Shown here piece after piece: positions 39,057 through 48,356 of a stretch of 64,000 bases of DNA. The notes below the pieces were generated by a model. It searched no databases, was not told the DNA's origin, and saw only the letters and a program-made list of their open reading frames with translations. The stretch's first letter is position 1; each line of letters begins with the position of its first letter. The translations under genes and the position numbers were made by a program. The DNA comes from Saprospiraceae bacterium (GTDB lineage Bacteria; Bacteroidota; Bacteroidia; Chitinophagales; Saprospiraceae): positions 186,001 to 250,000 of the forward strand of contig JADJGA010000004.1 in assembly GCA_016708265.1 (NCBI GenBank), written 5' to 3'.

Positions 39057-41219
39057 CTACTGCAAAGGAGCAACAACCTCAATCAGTTCGGGAAGATCCA
39101 TGCCAAGGTCTTTCAGGTGTTCAATTTTTGGAACACCATTTTTAGTCCAGCCTCTTCTTTCATATACGGCATCAAGGAGCTTCTCATACTGATCTTCCCT
39201 GAATTTCCTGAGAATTGAATTTTTTTCTGCCGTAGATTTTCCTTCAATATCTATACCGACTATCTCCATTAGCTGTTTGTCATATCTTTCCGATCTTGAT
39301 TCGTATTCTTCATTTGTGACGGGACCTGCTGCCCTGTATGGCTGAGCATCATGTTTTCTTAAACCAAATCCCCTCCTAATATTAAATATCCTCTGGAAAT
39401 TGTAAACTCTTTCAGATTGTCTTATCATTTCGTGCTTATCTATGTTGCCTCCGGTCACTCCATTATAAACAGCAACATAGTTATCCACGTGCTCCGGTAT
39501 TTTATGTGGTTCTGCAGTAAATTTATTATCAGCCGGAACTATGTCATTCCATACGATTTTGCACAATCCCATCAGTCCGAACCATGTCCTGAACATCGGG
39601 AAATAATGCAGAGCCTCAGCTTTTTGTTCAAATGTAGGTATCTGATTGTTGACCATGTCCATGAATATAAGCCATGCTTCATCATGTTGAGGACCTTTGT
39701 TTGTCATAGCATACCCACCCTGCTGGGCCAGTGATTCCTTGGAAACATACTGTGAATACTCAAGTCCCTTGTTTTCCATGCCAATGTCATTGAGGAATTT
39801 CTCATCAGCACCGTATTTTTCAACAAAATGTTGTTTTAACTTCCTGACTCCCTGTCCTGCAATTTTACCAAAACCTTCTCCCCGGGCAAGCTGATGCAAT
39901 AATTCGAGGGAATCATTGATAGCTCCGAAATGCAAGTCTAATCCACCTGTGATCTCTTTGTTGATGATCCCATTCTCAAAGCATTCCATAATGAAGGCTA
40001 CAATAGTTCCCCATGTGATAGTACAGATACCGTAAGTGTCGCAATAAAAATTGCATTCTATAATGGCTTCATAATCGAAAATACCCATATTTGCTCCCAA
40101 TCCTGCAGCAGTCTCATATTCAGGTCCGTCAACGAGTACCCTTGTGCCTTTATATGGACCTGTTTTTACTACAAATTCATCAACTCCCTTGGAACACTGC
40201 ATCGCACATCCAAACCAGCACCCATCGTTTATCCCAAGAGTAAAATATTTGTCGCGCAAGATATCACTATGGATTTTGAAAGCATCCTTGTGGCTTCCGA
40301 ACTTAAAATTATGCGTGGGCAAAAGGTCATAGTCACTCATCACATTTACGATATTTGCCGTACCTTTTTTCTTCATCTGATTTTGTGAATCATCCAGGTC
40401 TTTCATAGTTTTAGAGTACTTACGTCCCCTTTCAAGTATTGCATTCAAATCCGCAACATTATTGGCATTGTTTTCCATACCGGCTATTTTCGCAACTATG
40501 GCTTTGATTTTTTTATCGCGCATAACTGTTCCTATTCCACCTCTGCCAGCTTGTTTAAATCTGACTTTCTTGCGTTTTGAATCCCAGAAAGAAAAATTGA
40601 CCATTCCGATAAGCGAATGTTCTGCAGCAGCCCCGGTCGAAACTACTCCTATATTTTTTGCGTCTTTTTCGTCAAGAGCAAACTATGCAGTCAATTCTTC
40701 AGCAAGTATATGTGAATCAGTTGAGAACCCCGGGTCATTAAAAATTTCAACTTTGTGGTTAATTCCATCTATATATATGATAACATCATTTTCCGCTTTC
40801 CCCTGCAATTCAAGAGCATCAAATCCTGCAAATTTCATAAAAGGACCAAAATATCCACCAACATTGGAATCCATTATTGAATCAGTTTGTGGAGAAATTG
40901 ACACTAACAGGGATTTTCCGGCACCTGAATACTGCGAGATACCTCCAATGGGGCCCGGAGAAATATTGATCTCATTTTCCGGATCATTCCATTTAGTATC
41001 GGGTTTTGTAGCATCCCACAATAATTTCAGCCCAAATCCTTTGCCACCAATAAATTTATCCTTCATGTGCTGAGTTACTTCCTTTTCTTTGATAGTCAGG
41101 TTTCCGACATTTATATATAATGTCCGGTCATTGTATCCCCGGTAAATAGGATGCCATTCGTAAGTCCAGGATTTTAATAATTTCTGTTTTGAAATCAGTT
41201 CAGATAAAGAGTGTTCCAT
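39057..41219 (-). pseudogene. aor: Aldehyde ferredoxin oxidoreductase (tungsten type) with in-frame TAG
   Basis: An about 720-codon AOR-family protein. These enzymes use a bis-tungstopterin cofactor and a 4Fe-4S cluster to oxidise aldehydes to acids with ferredoxin. The N-terminal domain (residues 1-210) has RTLYINVGNLTIKEKEV, FIGGKGFGLKLLWD and NISPGPIGGI. Later parts include RGGIGTVMRDKKIKAIVA and the cluster cysteines CWFGCAMQC, with a further Cys in GLMGLCKI. At 40683-40685 the codon between AEELTA and FALDEKDAKN is TAG, in the same frame on both sides. One base change from AAG or CAG would explain it. Nearby MOSC-MogA and ThiF/ThiS-like genes fit cofactor supply. Confidence 0.85.
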
Positions 41220-41439
41220 TCTAAGATATTTTTTATAATAAAAATGACTTAGGCAAAACTAATGTTTTTTTCAGAGTAACAAAAGTTTTAACAGGTATTT
41301 AAGAGCAAGTTTAAACTCAGGATAAATAAATTATGGAAAATAAATATATAATGTTTTTTTGGTGCTACTATGAATCGAGTGGAAAAAAACAGTGATAATA
41401 TAAGCACTATTAATATTGATAAAAGAACTCTAAAGAGTG

Positions 41440-41755
41440 AAGTTGTTTAAAATTTGTTATTAAAAATATTTATAACTCATTGATATTTAACTAAATTATT
41501 AATAAATAAGTTTTTAAGCACAATTTCCTCCTAATTAACACAATTTATAAATTAAATTTCTTTACTTTTGAACCGTCAAAAGTAACAAAAAACTCGTGCG
41601 AAATTAAACTCGCAAATCTTATAATGCTTTTAAATTTACATGTTATCATATTTCAATTACGAAAATTTTACCTACAAGGCTTCGGTAAAATTTCCTGCTT
41701 TCTCCAGCTCAAACATAATTTCGCACAGTCCTCAACTTCAATTATTAAACAACTT
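41440..41755. repeat. Nested inverted-repeat element in the aor / MOSC-MogA spacer
   Basis: The 620-bp gene-free spacer contains a set of nested perfect inverted repeats. The outer AAGTTGTTTAA (41440-41450) pairs with TTAAACAACTT (41745-41755). The middle GTGCGAAATTA (41596-41606) pairs with TAATTTCGCAC (41716-41726). The inner AAATTTTACC (41663-41672) pairs with GGTAAAATTT (41684-41693). A separate hairpin TTACTTTTGA-ACCG-TCAAAAGTAA sits at 41562-41585. No ORF is present. It could be a MITE-like palindromic element or a structured RNA. Confidence 0.65.
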
Positions 41756-41840
41756 TATATACAATAATACAAGTTTTGTGTTCTAAAGCTTTAATGTATG
41801 GCTGGGGGAAAATGCAATAATTTTGTTGAATGCTTAAGTT

Positions 41841-42765
41841 TCAATGATTATCCAGACCCTGCAGCATATAGATCATGTGCTCCAGGACTTTATTGATCTC
41901 ACCAAGATATTCTTTAACAGCCTTAGGACTGCCCGGAAGGCAAAAAACCAGCATTTTACCTATTGTTCCGGCTATGCTTCTGCTAAGGAGTGCTTTCGGA
42001 TTTTCCTGTCCATATTTGATTCTTATCATCTCCATGATTCCCGGCAATTGTTTTTCAAGCATCGGGCTTATAGTCTCAATTGTGACATCTCTGCTGCTGA
42101 TGCCGGTACCACCTGTAGTGAATAATAAATCAAAATCGGCAGATAACTCCTTGATCAAATTTTTCAATTTTTCAGAATCATCCGGCAATACATGATTTAC
42201 TATTTCAAATTGCCTGTCAATACCAGTGAAAAATGAGGAAATGACATCCTTTATAGCCGGACCGCTTAAATCCTCATATTCTCCCCTGCTAGCCCTGTCG
42301 CTCAAAGTGATAACGGCAATTTTAAAGACTTTGGGTTTATGTTCTAATTTGTCACCGGGTTTAAGCATGCCCGAACGAATGACTTTGGCAAATAATCCTT
42401 CCTTTGGCATTACGCATTGTCCTACTGCAGTGAAAATGGCACAACCACCTCCATGACATTTTTTCCTTTTTGAGTGATCAATAATTCAATACTTTCATTA
42501 GATATGGTATCAAGAACTTTTACTTTACGCAAATCGATGCCTTGAGTTGTTATATTCTCAGCAAAATCCCCTTCCTTAAACACCTTATCGCATTTCCGTG
42601 AGAAAGCGTCAATATCTTCTTTTGCCAGTAAACTGACCTGTCTGTGCCAGTCACCACTGTGAGCATCACCGGTTATGCCGGTTTCATTCAAATAAATTTC
42701 CTGAACCGGATGCTTTGTTGTGCCCTTTTTTCAGAGATATTGAGAGAGATTACAGTAAATTCCAT
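41841..42765 (-). pseudogene. MOSC-MogA/MoaB fusion protein, two frameshifts
   Basis: The ATG at 42765 starts MEFTVISLNISEK, leading into a MOSC domain (NETGITGDAHSGDWHRQVSL, then TQKGKKCHGGCAIF once corrected). It continues directly into a MogA/MoaB molybdopterin-binding domain (AVITLSDRASRGEYEDLSGP, LLFTTGGTGISSRDVT, IFCLPGSP-like). MogA/MoaB adenylates molybdopterin before metal insertion, and MOSC domains bind or deliver sulfurated pterin cofactor. The frame is lost at two A runs (near 42722 and 42463), each short by one A. The C-terminal 189 residues from 42410 are readable as they stand. It neighbours aor, a user of such a cofactor. Confidence 0.82.
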
Positions 42766-43208
42766 TTCAGTGATAGTTTAAGCAATAATTTATTTACAAT
42801 AATAATGAAAAATGTTAGCATTTTGTTTAGATCTGGGGGGTTTTTCAATTGGGGGTTTATCAGTTTTATGTGGTGATTGGGAGAATAATTGTGAATTGAG
42901 AATTGAAAGTGGACATATAAAAACGGGGCTGAAATCACTATAAAGAAAATTTATGATTTACAAGTATAGTATATTAAATTTCCAGCATGCTATCTTAAAA
43001 CATTTTTATGCTCGATTTTTTCACTTTTCAAATAATTGCATAATCACCAATTTTTTATTATTTTTAAAAGAAAACCATTAAATACTATAAAACATTAGAT
43101 CTTTTAATATTATTTTTACAGAATAAAAAGTATACACCATTTTAATTAAAACCCGAGTTGTTTGATTATCTAAAATTTTAATCAACTACTACACTTAATC
43201 AGGATTTC
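42766..43208. other. AT-rich spacer between MOSC-MogA and hsdM
   Basis: About 440 bp with no supported gene. The divergent genes on either side need promoters here. There are T- and A-rich runs, and a G-rich word (gatctgggggg) near 42831. No convincing hairpin, repeat or small gene is seen. It marks the left border of the defence island. Confidence 0.5.
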
Positions 43209-44773
43209 ATGGCTGAGCGAAAAAAGAAAGTAGTAAAAGAAAAAGCAATAGAAGTTACCCTTTGGGAAGCCGCAAATAAATTAAGAGGAAGCGTTGAACC
43301 TGCCGAATACAAACACGTAGTATTAGGACTGATTTTCTTGAAGTTTGCAAGTGACAAGTTTGAAGATCACCGGGCCAAACTGATTTCCGAAGGCAAAACG
43401 AAATACATCGAAATGGCTGATTTCTATAATATGAGCAATGTGTTATTTTTAGAAGAAACCAGCCGTTGGAGTTACCTCATTAAAAAATCGAAACAAAACG
43501 ACATAGCACTGCTTATTGATACAGCCCTGCATACCATCGAAAAAAACAACAAAGCCCTGAAAGGTGCATTGCCCGACAATTACTTTTCTCGACTGGGATT
43601 AGATGTAACCAAACTGGCTTCGTTGCTCGATACCATTAACGACATTGATACTACCAAAGACCCGAAGCAAGATGTGGTGGGCAAAGTGTATGAATACTTC
43701 CTTTCAAAATTTGCATTGGCAGAAGGAAAAGGCAAGGGAGAATTTTACACGCCCAAAAGCATTGTAAACCTTATTGCCGAAATGATTGAACCTTACAAAG
43801 GCATTATCTATGACCCTGCATGTGGTTCGGGCGGTATGTTTGTGCAATCCATTAAGTTTATTGAGGCACACCACGGCAACAAAAAGGAAGTTTCTATTTA
43901 CGGACAGGAATACACCAATACCACTTACAAACTGGCAAAGATGAACCTTGCCATTCGTGGTATTTCGGGTAATCTGGGAGAAAAGGCAGCCAATACTTTT
44001 TTAGACGACCAGCACAAAGACCTGAAAGCCGATTATATAATGGCTAACCCACCTTTTAACCAAAAAGACTGGAGAGGCGAAAATGAATTGATTGACGACC
44101 CACGTTGGAGAGGCTATGATGTGCCACCCAAAAGCAACGCCAACTACGGTTGGATTTTGAATATGGTGAGCAAACTTAGTGACAATGGTATTGCAGGTTT
44201 TATATTGGCAAATGGTGCATTGAATGGTGGAGGCGAAGAATATAAAATACGCAGAAAGCTTGTTGAAAATAATTTGGTGGAAGCCATTTTGGTATTGCCA
44301 CGTAATTTATTTTATACCACAGATATAAGTGTTACGCTTTGGATTATAAACAAAAACAAAAAAGCACAAAATAAAAAAGTGGGTGACGAAACCCGCAATA
44401 ACCGAGACCGTGAGAATGAAATCCTGTTTATGGATTTGCGACAATTGGGCGAACCCTTTGAAAAGAAATACACCCAGTTTTCAGATGACGATATTCAAAA
44501 AGTAGTAAGCACTTACCATCAATGGCAATGCAAGGAAATTGAAAACATTCCTGAGTTTTGTTATTCAGCATCATTTGATGAAGTAGCCAAAAAGATTATT
44601 CATTAGTGCCGAGCAAATACATTGAGTTTGTAAACCGTGACGAAAACATTGATTTTGACGAGAAAATGCAAACGCTGCAAAGTGATTTTGCCGAACTGCT
44701 GAAAGCGGAAGCACAATCTAAAACAGATTTATTGAAAGTGTTTGAAGAATTGGGTTATAAAATAACTGTCTGA
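43209..44773 (+). CDS. hsdM: Type I restriction-modification DNA methyltransferase subunit (3' frameshift)
   Basis: HsdM methylates adenine in the target site of the type I complex. The N-terminal helical domain (LWEAANKLRGSVEPAEYKHVVLGLIF) is followed by the SAM motif DPACGSGGMFVQS and the catalytic NPPF (MANPPFNQKDW). The visible frame ends at 44606. One base is missing after an AAAAAG near 44595, and restoring it gives DYSLVPSKYIEFVNRDENIDF and a normal helical tail ending FEELGYKITV at 44773, about 521 aa in all. The GxxExxY cassette begins at the very stop codon. hsdS follows after the cassette. Confidence 0.93.
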
Positions 44774-45317
44774 ACACGATTAAAAAAGATTAAATGATAG
44801 ACAAGATTATGTTGAAACAAAAATTCAATGAATGGTTTTCTAATCGTGGAAATCCTGTAATCAATGAATCGTGTTCAGACAATTTAATAGATTAAAAGAT
44901 GGACAAGATTATAAAAGACGATATAAACGAATTAACACATATAATAATAGGTTGTGCTATGCAAGTGCATCGGGTTTTGGGTAATGGTTTTCAAGAAGTA
45001 ATTTATCAACGTGCACTTGCAATTGAATTGCTTTACGCCAATTTGGAATTTGAACGAGAAAAAGAAATGCAAATATTTTATAGAGGAGAAGAAATAGGGA
45101 CAAGACGAGTTGATTTTTTTGTCGAAGGGAAAGTGATGGTCGAAATTAAAGCTCTTGAAAAATTAGAAGATGTGCATAAGGCACAAGCTATTAACTATTG
45201 CGAAGCATACAACATTGCAGACGGTCTGTTAATCAACTTTGGTGGAAAAAGTTTGGATTTTAAAAGGGTATACAATAAAAATCTTGTTAATCCCAAAATC
45301 AAGTAATCGTGTTCAGA
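44768..45317. mobile_element. GxxExxY cassette flanked by inverted repeats between hsdM and hsdS
   Basis: The insert is bounded by TCTGAACACGATT (within 44768-44781) and its inverse AATCGTGTTCAGA (45305-45317). A third, inverted copy lies inside at 44867-44880. A direct repeat of the form 'gattaaaWgatRgacaagat' occurs at 44787 and 44891, the second overlapping the start of the GxxExxY gene. Just after the right repeat, the sequence encodes FKELGYEIKL-stop, an apparent second copy of the HsdM C-terminus. It overlaps the hsdS start. The element therefore appears to have inserted into an hsdM-hsdS overlap. Confidence 0.6.
44899..45306 (+). CDS. GxxExxY family protein
   Basis: A 135-aa protein of the GxxExxY family. 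The name-giving motif is seen in VHRVLGNGFQEVIYQRAL, and the nuclease-like core continues with GTRRVDFFVEGKVMVEIKAL, which resembles a PD-(D/E)xK site (Asp, then Glu-x-Lys). It ends in KSLDFKRVYN, also typical. The family is widespread in Bacteroidota, often as lone cassettes inside other loci. Its function is not established. Here it is the only gene in the cassette between hsdM and hsdS. Confidence 0.85.
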   Translation: MDKIIKDDINELTHIIIGCAMQVHRVLGNGFQEVIYQRALAIELLYANLEFEREKEMQIFYRGEEIGTRRVDFFVEGKVMVEIKALEKLEDVHKAQAINYCEAYNIADGLLINFGGKSLDFKRVYNKNLVNPKIK

Positions 45318-45337
45318 TAATTTTAAAGAGTTAGGTT

Positions 45338-46570
45338 ATGAAATCAAATTATAAACCGCTTGGCAAATACATTCAGCCAGTAGTTGGTCGAAATAGTGAT
45401 TTGGGCGATTTGCCTTTAGTGGGTTTAAGCATTCAAAAGAAGTTTATCCCCTCTATTGCCAACACCATAGGAACGGATATGTCAACATACAGAATCATTG
45501 AGAAGAATCAAATTGCTTATGGACCAGTAACTTCAAGGAACGGAGATAAAATTACAATTGCACTTTTTAATGATCATGAAAAAGCATTGATTTCTCAGGC
45601 TTATATTCCTTTTGAGGTAAAAGACAGTAACGAACTTGACCCCGAATATTTGATGATGTGGTTTCGCAGACCTGAGTTTGACCGCTATGCACGGTTTAAA
45701 AGCCACGGCAGTGCCAGAGAAATTTTTGATTGGGATGAAATGTGCAACACACTTTTACCAGTTCCACACCCCGATAAACAACGAGAAATCGTAAAAGAAT
45801 ACAACGTAATCCAAAACCGCATAGCCTTAAACCAACAACTGATCCAAAAACTGGAAGAAACCGCACAGGCTATTTATAAGCAGTGGTTTGTGGAGTTTGA
45901 ATTTCCTGATGAAAACGGAAAGCCGTATAAAAGTAATGGTGGGGAAATAATTGAGAATGAATTTGGAGAAATACCTAAAGGTTGGAGTTGGAAAGAAATA
46001 TCATCAATTTCTGAAATCACTTCAAGCAAACGTATTTTTGAGAATGAATATAAAAATGAAGGCGTTCCGTTTTATCGGGGAAAAGAAATCACTTTAAAAA
46101 AATCTGGGGAAATAATATCTGAACCAATTTATATTTCAAAAGAGAGGTATGCTGAAATTATTAAATCATTCGGCAAGCCAGTTGAAGGGGATATTTTAAT
46201 GACAGCTGTTGGGACAATTGGTTCTACTTATATGGTAAGAAATGAGGAGTTTTATTTCAAAGACGGTAATGTGGTTTGGTTTAAAAACTTCAAAAAGAGC
46301 GGAGCAAATTATTTTCTTTATGACTTTATGCAAAGTGAAAAATTCAACTCACTGATTGATGAAATTACAATTGGTTCAACACAAAATGCAATTACAATCA
46401 CAACATTTGGGCAACAAAAAATTGCATTTCCTGATGATAAAGTTTTAGATGATTACATAAAAATTAGTCATAAATTAAATAAATCGTTATCTAATAGGAA
46501 GGAACAATTATTAGCAATGAATTCATTAAAAGATTTACTTCTTTCCAAATTAGCAACAATAGAAAATTAA
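45338..46570 (+). CDS. hsdS: Type I restriction-modification specificity subunit
   Basis: A 410-aa HsdS that sets the DNA target of the complex. Two target-recognition domains are separated by a conserved helical region (PDKQREIVKEYNVIQNRIALNQQL, then KLEETAQAIYKQWFVEF), and a second helical region ends the protein. TRD2 begins GEIPKGWSWKEI. The ATG at 45338 lies inside the apparent second copy of the hsdM 3' end (FKELGYEIKL), meaning that the ancestral hsdM stop and hsdS start overlapped. gajA starts 4 bp after its stop. Confidence 0.93.
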   Translation: MKSNYKPLGKYIQPVVGRNSDLGDLPLVGLSIQKKFIPSIANTIGTDMSTYRIIEKNQIAYGPVTSRNGDKITIALFNDHEKALISQAYIPFEVKDSNELDPEYLMMWFRRPEFDRYARFKSHGSAREIFDWDEMCNTLLPVPHPDKQREIVKEYNVIQNRIALNQQLIQKLEETAQAIYKQWFVEFEFPDENGKPYKSNGGEIIENEFGEIPKGWSWKEISSISEITSSKRIFENEYKNEGVPFYRGKEITLKKSGEIISEPIYISKERYAEIIKSFGKPVEGDILMTAVGTIGSTYMVRNEEFYFKDGNVVWFKNFKKSGANYFLYDFMQSEKFNSLIDEITIGSTQNAITITTFGQQKIAFPDDKVLDDYIKISHKLNKSLSNRKEQLLAMNSLKDLLLSKLATIEN

Positions 46571-46574
46571 AAAA

Positions 46575-48356
46575 ATGTATTTATCAGAACTGAAACTTTG
46601 GAATTTTCGAAAATATGGCACATCTGAATGGGATTTGGATAAACCACATTTAATTGTTCCGCTTAATGAAGGATTGAATGTACTAATTGGGGAGAATGAT
46701 TCTGGGAAAACAGCAATTCTGGATGCAATAAAGTTGGTGTTAAAAACACATGCCTACGAATGGATAAAGGTTGAAGATGTGGATTTTTACAAAGATTCAA
46801 CTAAACTTCGTATTGAAATAATTTTTAAAGGATTAAAAATAGAGGAAGCAAAAAATTTTACGGAATGGCTTGGATGGGAAGGTGAAGGTGATAATGCAAA
46901 ACCAATTCTTCGCCTTATTTATGAGGTTGAAATAAAAAATGATAGAATTCTGCCTTCAGATATTAAAGCTGGAATGGATGAAACTGGCTATCCTTTAAAT
47001 GCAGAGGCTAGGGATTATCTGAGAGCTACTTATTTAAAAGCATTACGAGATGCGGATAATGAATTAATTGCAAAGAAAAATTCCAGAGTATCTCAAATTT
47101 TACAAGGGCATGATTTGTTTAAGAAGAAAGAAGGTCAACCACCTCATGAATTTGAAGGATGGTTTACAGAGGTTAATAATAAAATAAAAGATTGGTTTGA
47201 AAAAACAGAAGTTATTGGAGATGGCAAAAGCAACAAGGAACAGATAAAAGATGTTATTGACAAATTCTTACAGGAATTTATAAAGAATTCATGTAACTCA
47301 AAATTACAATTATCTGACCCAGAAATAAAGGCAATCCTTGAAAAAATATCATTAGGAATAGAAGGTGCAAGGAACTTGGGTCTTGGAACTATGAATCGTC
47401 TTTATATGGCAGCAGAACTATTGCATCTAAAAAAAGAATGGGATGGACTGAAGCTTTGTCTGATTGAAGAATTAGAAGCTCATTTGCATCCGCAGGCACA
47501 GATGAAGGTTGTTGAAGCTTTGCAAAATGAAAAAGATGTTCAATTTATATTAACGACACACAGTCCAAACCTAGCGTCGAAAGTAAATATTGAGAATTTG
47601 ATTATTTGCAATGGGAATGAAGTATATCCGTTGAAGAAATCGGAAACTAAATTAGAAAAAGAGAATTATGCATTTTTGAAAAGATTTTTAGATGTGACAA
47701 AATCTAATCTTTTCTTTGCTAAGGGTATTATTATTGTTGAAGGCTGGGCTGAAGAAATATTAATTCCTGCAATTGCTGAGAGATTAGGATATGATTTGAC
47801 AAAAAATGAAGTATCTATTGTAAATGTTGGCTCAACTGCATATTTGCATTTCGCTAAGATATTTTTGAGAAATGATGGAAAGAAAATGAATATCCCTATA
47901 TCGGTTGTAACAGACTTGGATATTCGACCAGATGAACATGGCGTATTTGATACAGCAAAGGAGTTAGGAAAGAGAAATAATATTAAGGCAGATTTTCAAG
48001 AATTCAATGCTACAGATGTCAAATTAGAAATTGCAAAACAGTGGACTTTAGAATGGTGTTTATTTAAAGCGCCATCTCTTTCAACTTTGTTTAAAGAAGC
48101 TGTTGCAAAAGTTCATTCAAAAACTGATGAATTCAAGAAAGATCAGAATGATTCCTACAAACCAGACTTCCAAAAAAAGCTAATACAAAAACTCAGTAAA
48201 AAAGAAGGGACTTCTCACATAGATAAGGTTGCTGTTGCAAACACACTTGCTGAGAAAATTTCTAATAACAAACCCATTTTGGATGAAAATGATGAATTCT
48301 TAAAATATTTGATTGATGCAATAAAGCACGTATGCGGAGTTAATGGTAATAATTAA
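46575..48356 (+). CDS. gajA: Gabija protein GajA (OLD-type ATPase-TOPRIM nuclease)
   Basis: A 593-aa OLD-family protein. The N-terminal ABC-type ATPase has the P-loop LIGENDSGKTAILDA (about 36-50) and later LIEELEAHLHPQAQ (Walker B/D-loop) with LTTHSPNLAS. The C-terminal TOPRIM nuclease starts IIIVEGWAEEILIPAIAERLG (about 386-405), with the DLD-type acidic pair in VVTDLDIRPDEHG. In Gabija, GajA nicks or cleaves phage DNA when nucleotide levels fall. It overlaps the helicase gene by 14 bp, as in known gajAB pairs, and sits between hsdS and hsdR. Confidence 0.88.
   Translation: MYLSELKLWNFRKYGTSEWDLDKPHLIVPLNEGLNVLIGENDSGKTAILDAIKLVLKTHAYEWIKVEDVDFYKDSTKLRIEIIFKGLKIEEAKNFTEWLGWEGEGDNAKPILRLIYEVEIKNDRILPSDIKAGMDETGYPLNAEARDYLRATYLKALRDADNELIAKKNSRVSQILQGHDLFKKKEGQPPHEFEGWFTEVNNKIKDWFEKTEVIGDGKSNKEQIKDVIDKFLQEFIKNSCNSKLQLSDPEIKAILEKISLGIEGARNLGLGTMNRLYMAAELLHLKKEWDGLKLCLIEELEAHLHPQAQMKVVEALQNEKDVQFILTTHSPNLASKVNIENLIICNGNEVYPLKKSETKLEKENYAFLKRFLDVTKSNLFFAKGIIIVEGWAEEILIPAIAERLGYDLTKNEVSIVNVGSTAYLHFAKIFLRNDGKKMNIPISVVTDLDIRPDEHGVFDTAKELGKRNNIKADFQEFNATDVKLEIAKQWTLEWCLFKAPSLSTLFKEAVAKVHSKTDEFKKDQNDSYKPDFQKKLIQKLSKKEGTSHIDKVAVANTLAEKISNNKPILDENDEFLKYLIDAIKHVCGVNGNN

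Noticed and set aside
40683..40685. TAG in aor as a recoded pyrrolysine or other amino acid
   Set aside because: No pyl genes or recoding signal are seen and other genes here end normally. A single substitution is simpler.
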